Source: Spirochaetaceae bacterium (GTDB lineage Bacteria > Spirochaetota > Leptospiria > Leptospirales > Leptonemataceae). From it: a stretch of DNA of 64,000 bases. The position numbers and the translations under genes were made by a program. Shown here piece after piece: positions 63,409-64,000 of the stretch. Where the stretch lies: contig PBUB01000015.1 in assembly GCA_002729885.1 (NCBI GenBank), positions 102,001 through 166,000 on the forward strand, read 5' to 3'. The notes beneath the pieces are model-generated. The model saw nothing but the letters and a program-made list of their open reading frames with translations. It had not been told where the DNA came from and searched no databases. Positions within the stretch are counted from its first letter, which is position 1, and every line of letters starts with the position of its first letter.

Positions 63409-64000
63409 TCACTCGTTTACTACGAAATTGTCATCTTCCAGACGAAACTCCATACGATCGTTGCGGTAGTTTTCGAATGTTCCTCTGGACTCGTAGATAG
63501 CTTCCGTTTCGCCTGCTCCCATGTAGGTCATACGATCCAGCGGCCAGTAGGTTCCCTGGAATTTCTGAAAGATTGTGTAGGCCATCTCTTCGGTGCGTTC
63601 CAGATTCTCCTCTTCCCTTCCCGCGATGGCACTGTGGCATTCCACTCGGAGAAAGTATCTCTGGTGACGATTGATTCTGGATAGAATTGCATCCACCACC
63701 TCTTCGCCTTCGGAGTTAATCACGCCTTCTTTGTCGAAATAGTTCTTGTTGGGAAAACGGGCCACCAGCTCCACTCCGCCTTCCTTGATGGGTCTGAGAA
63801 CAACTCCAGTGGTAAGAACGCTTGCTTCGTAGTTTCGGATAACACCGGCCTCATTGCGAATGCTCAACACCGGAACAATGCTTTCGTAGGACTCCAGCTC
63901 CCGACCTTCATAACCGACTCCGTCCCAGAGAATCTTCGCAGGGATCATCCCCTTTCCCTCAAAGGCCATGAACACTTCCTTCAATTCTGGATGCGCATCC
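63409..64000 (-). CDS. C-terminal part of an OmpA-like protein, cut by window end
   Basis: At least 191 residues. The reading frame is open to the right edge; ATG 63969 (AAGGAAG five bases upstream) could be a true start or an internal Met. ILWDGVGYEGRELESY resembles an Ig-like 'WDG..G' module. The last 120 residues follow an OmpA/MotB peptidoglycan-binding fold: NYFDKEGVINSEGEEVVDAI, then FLRVECHSA where GHTD is usual, and NDRMEF in place of NRRVE. The diaminopimelate-binding Asp and Arg are not conserved, so peptidoglycan binding is uncertain. Confidence 0.7.
   Translation of the reverse strand, partial: DAHPELKEVFMAFEGKGMIPAKILWDGVGYEGRELESYESIVPVLSIRNEAGVIRNYEASVLTTGVVLRPIKEGGVELVARFPNKNYFDKEGVINSEGEEVVDAILSRINRHQRYFLRVECHSAIAGREEENLERTEEMAYTIFQKFQGTYWPLDRMTYMGAGETEAIYESRGTFENYRNDRMEFRLEDDNFVVNE

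Noticed and set aside
1..64000. CRISPR array, insertion sequence or prophage
   Set aside because: No regular long repeats with spacers, no transposase, integrase or phage structural genes.

Overview
The window reads as a chromosomal segment of a spirochaete of the order Leptospirales, outside the low-GC Leptospira genus proper (base composition looks close to 50% GC). This is inferred from content. There are several short-lipobox lipoproteins (SFCS, FAQC, FACG, LAQC), a Npt-type transporter fused to HEAT repeats, a DUF1577/PilZ-like protein, a GAF-SpoIIE-TPR phosphatase, an EAL protein, a CheX, and an mreBCD-mrdA-rodA cluster. TTG and GTG starts are frequent. No rRNA, tRNA, CRISPR array, transposase or phage gene was seen.

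Layout. 0-6.5 kb: tightly overlapping leftward operon (thioredoxin-TPR protein, Npt/HEAT/cNMP-like fusion, HAMP sensor ending in a phosphatase-like domain without recognisable catalytic motifs, small cNMP-fold protein). 6.7-11.5 kb: J-domain protein, HflX, class A PBP. 11.5-19.7 kb: membrane protein, acyltransferase, a DHH-like/CPBP-like fusion, DUF2147 protein, GIY-YIG protein, short acyl-CoA-dehydrogenase-like protein, NAD(P)-binding oxidoreductase, DUF985 cupin, TetR. 19.7-26.3 kb: zinc locus (outer-membrane protein, znuA, znuC, znuB, Fur/Zur, YceI lipoprotein) with a divergent lipoprotein. 26.4-31 kb: YhhN protein, lipoproteins, RlmI-like methyltransferase. 31-46.8 kb: signalling and membrane genes (SpoIIE phosphatase-Amt pair, EAL protein, UMF1 transporter, GT39, lipoprotein, K+ channel, small peptide, PpdK, STAS, split-PilZ protein). 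46.9-50.1 kb: fatty acid desaturase behind a palindromic operator, a 580-base structured non-coding stretch ending in heptanucleotide repeats, CheX and a SurA/PpiD-like protein. 50.2-59 kb: cell-shape operon. 59-64 kb: MarR, aminopeptidase, metK, transketolase C-terminal half, and an OmpA-like C-terminus cut by the window edge.

How the genes connect. Zinc uptake is laid out as outer-membrane entry, periplasmic capture, ABC import and Zur control, with a terminator after yceI. Two SpoIIE-type proteins (one apparently inactive) and a STAS protein fit partner-switching signalling. EAL and split PilZ suggest c-di-GMP use. MreBCD, PBP2 and RodA are consecutive elongasome genes, led by two anchored proteins of unknown role.

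Most unusual: the overlapping operon at 0-6.5 kb with its phosphatase-like domain lacking recognisable catalytic motifs, the DHH/CPBP-like fusion, the interrupted PilZ domain, the structured heptamer-bearing non-coding region near 48 kb, and an apparent ATA start for hflX.
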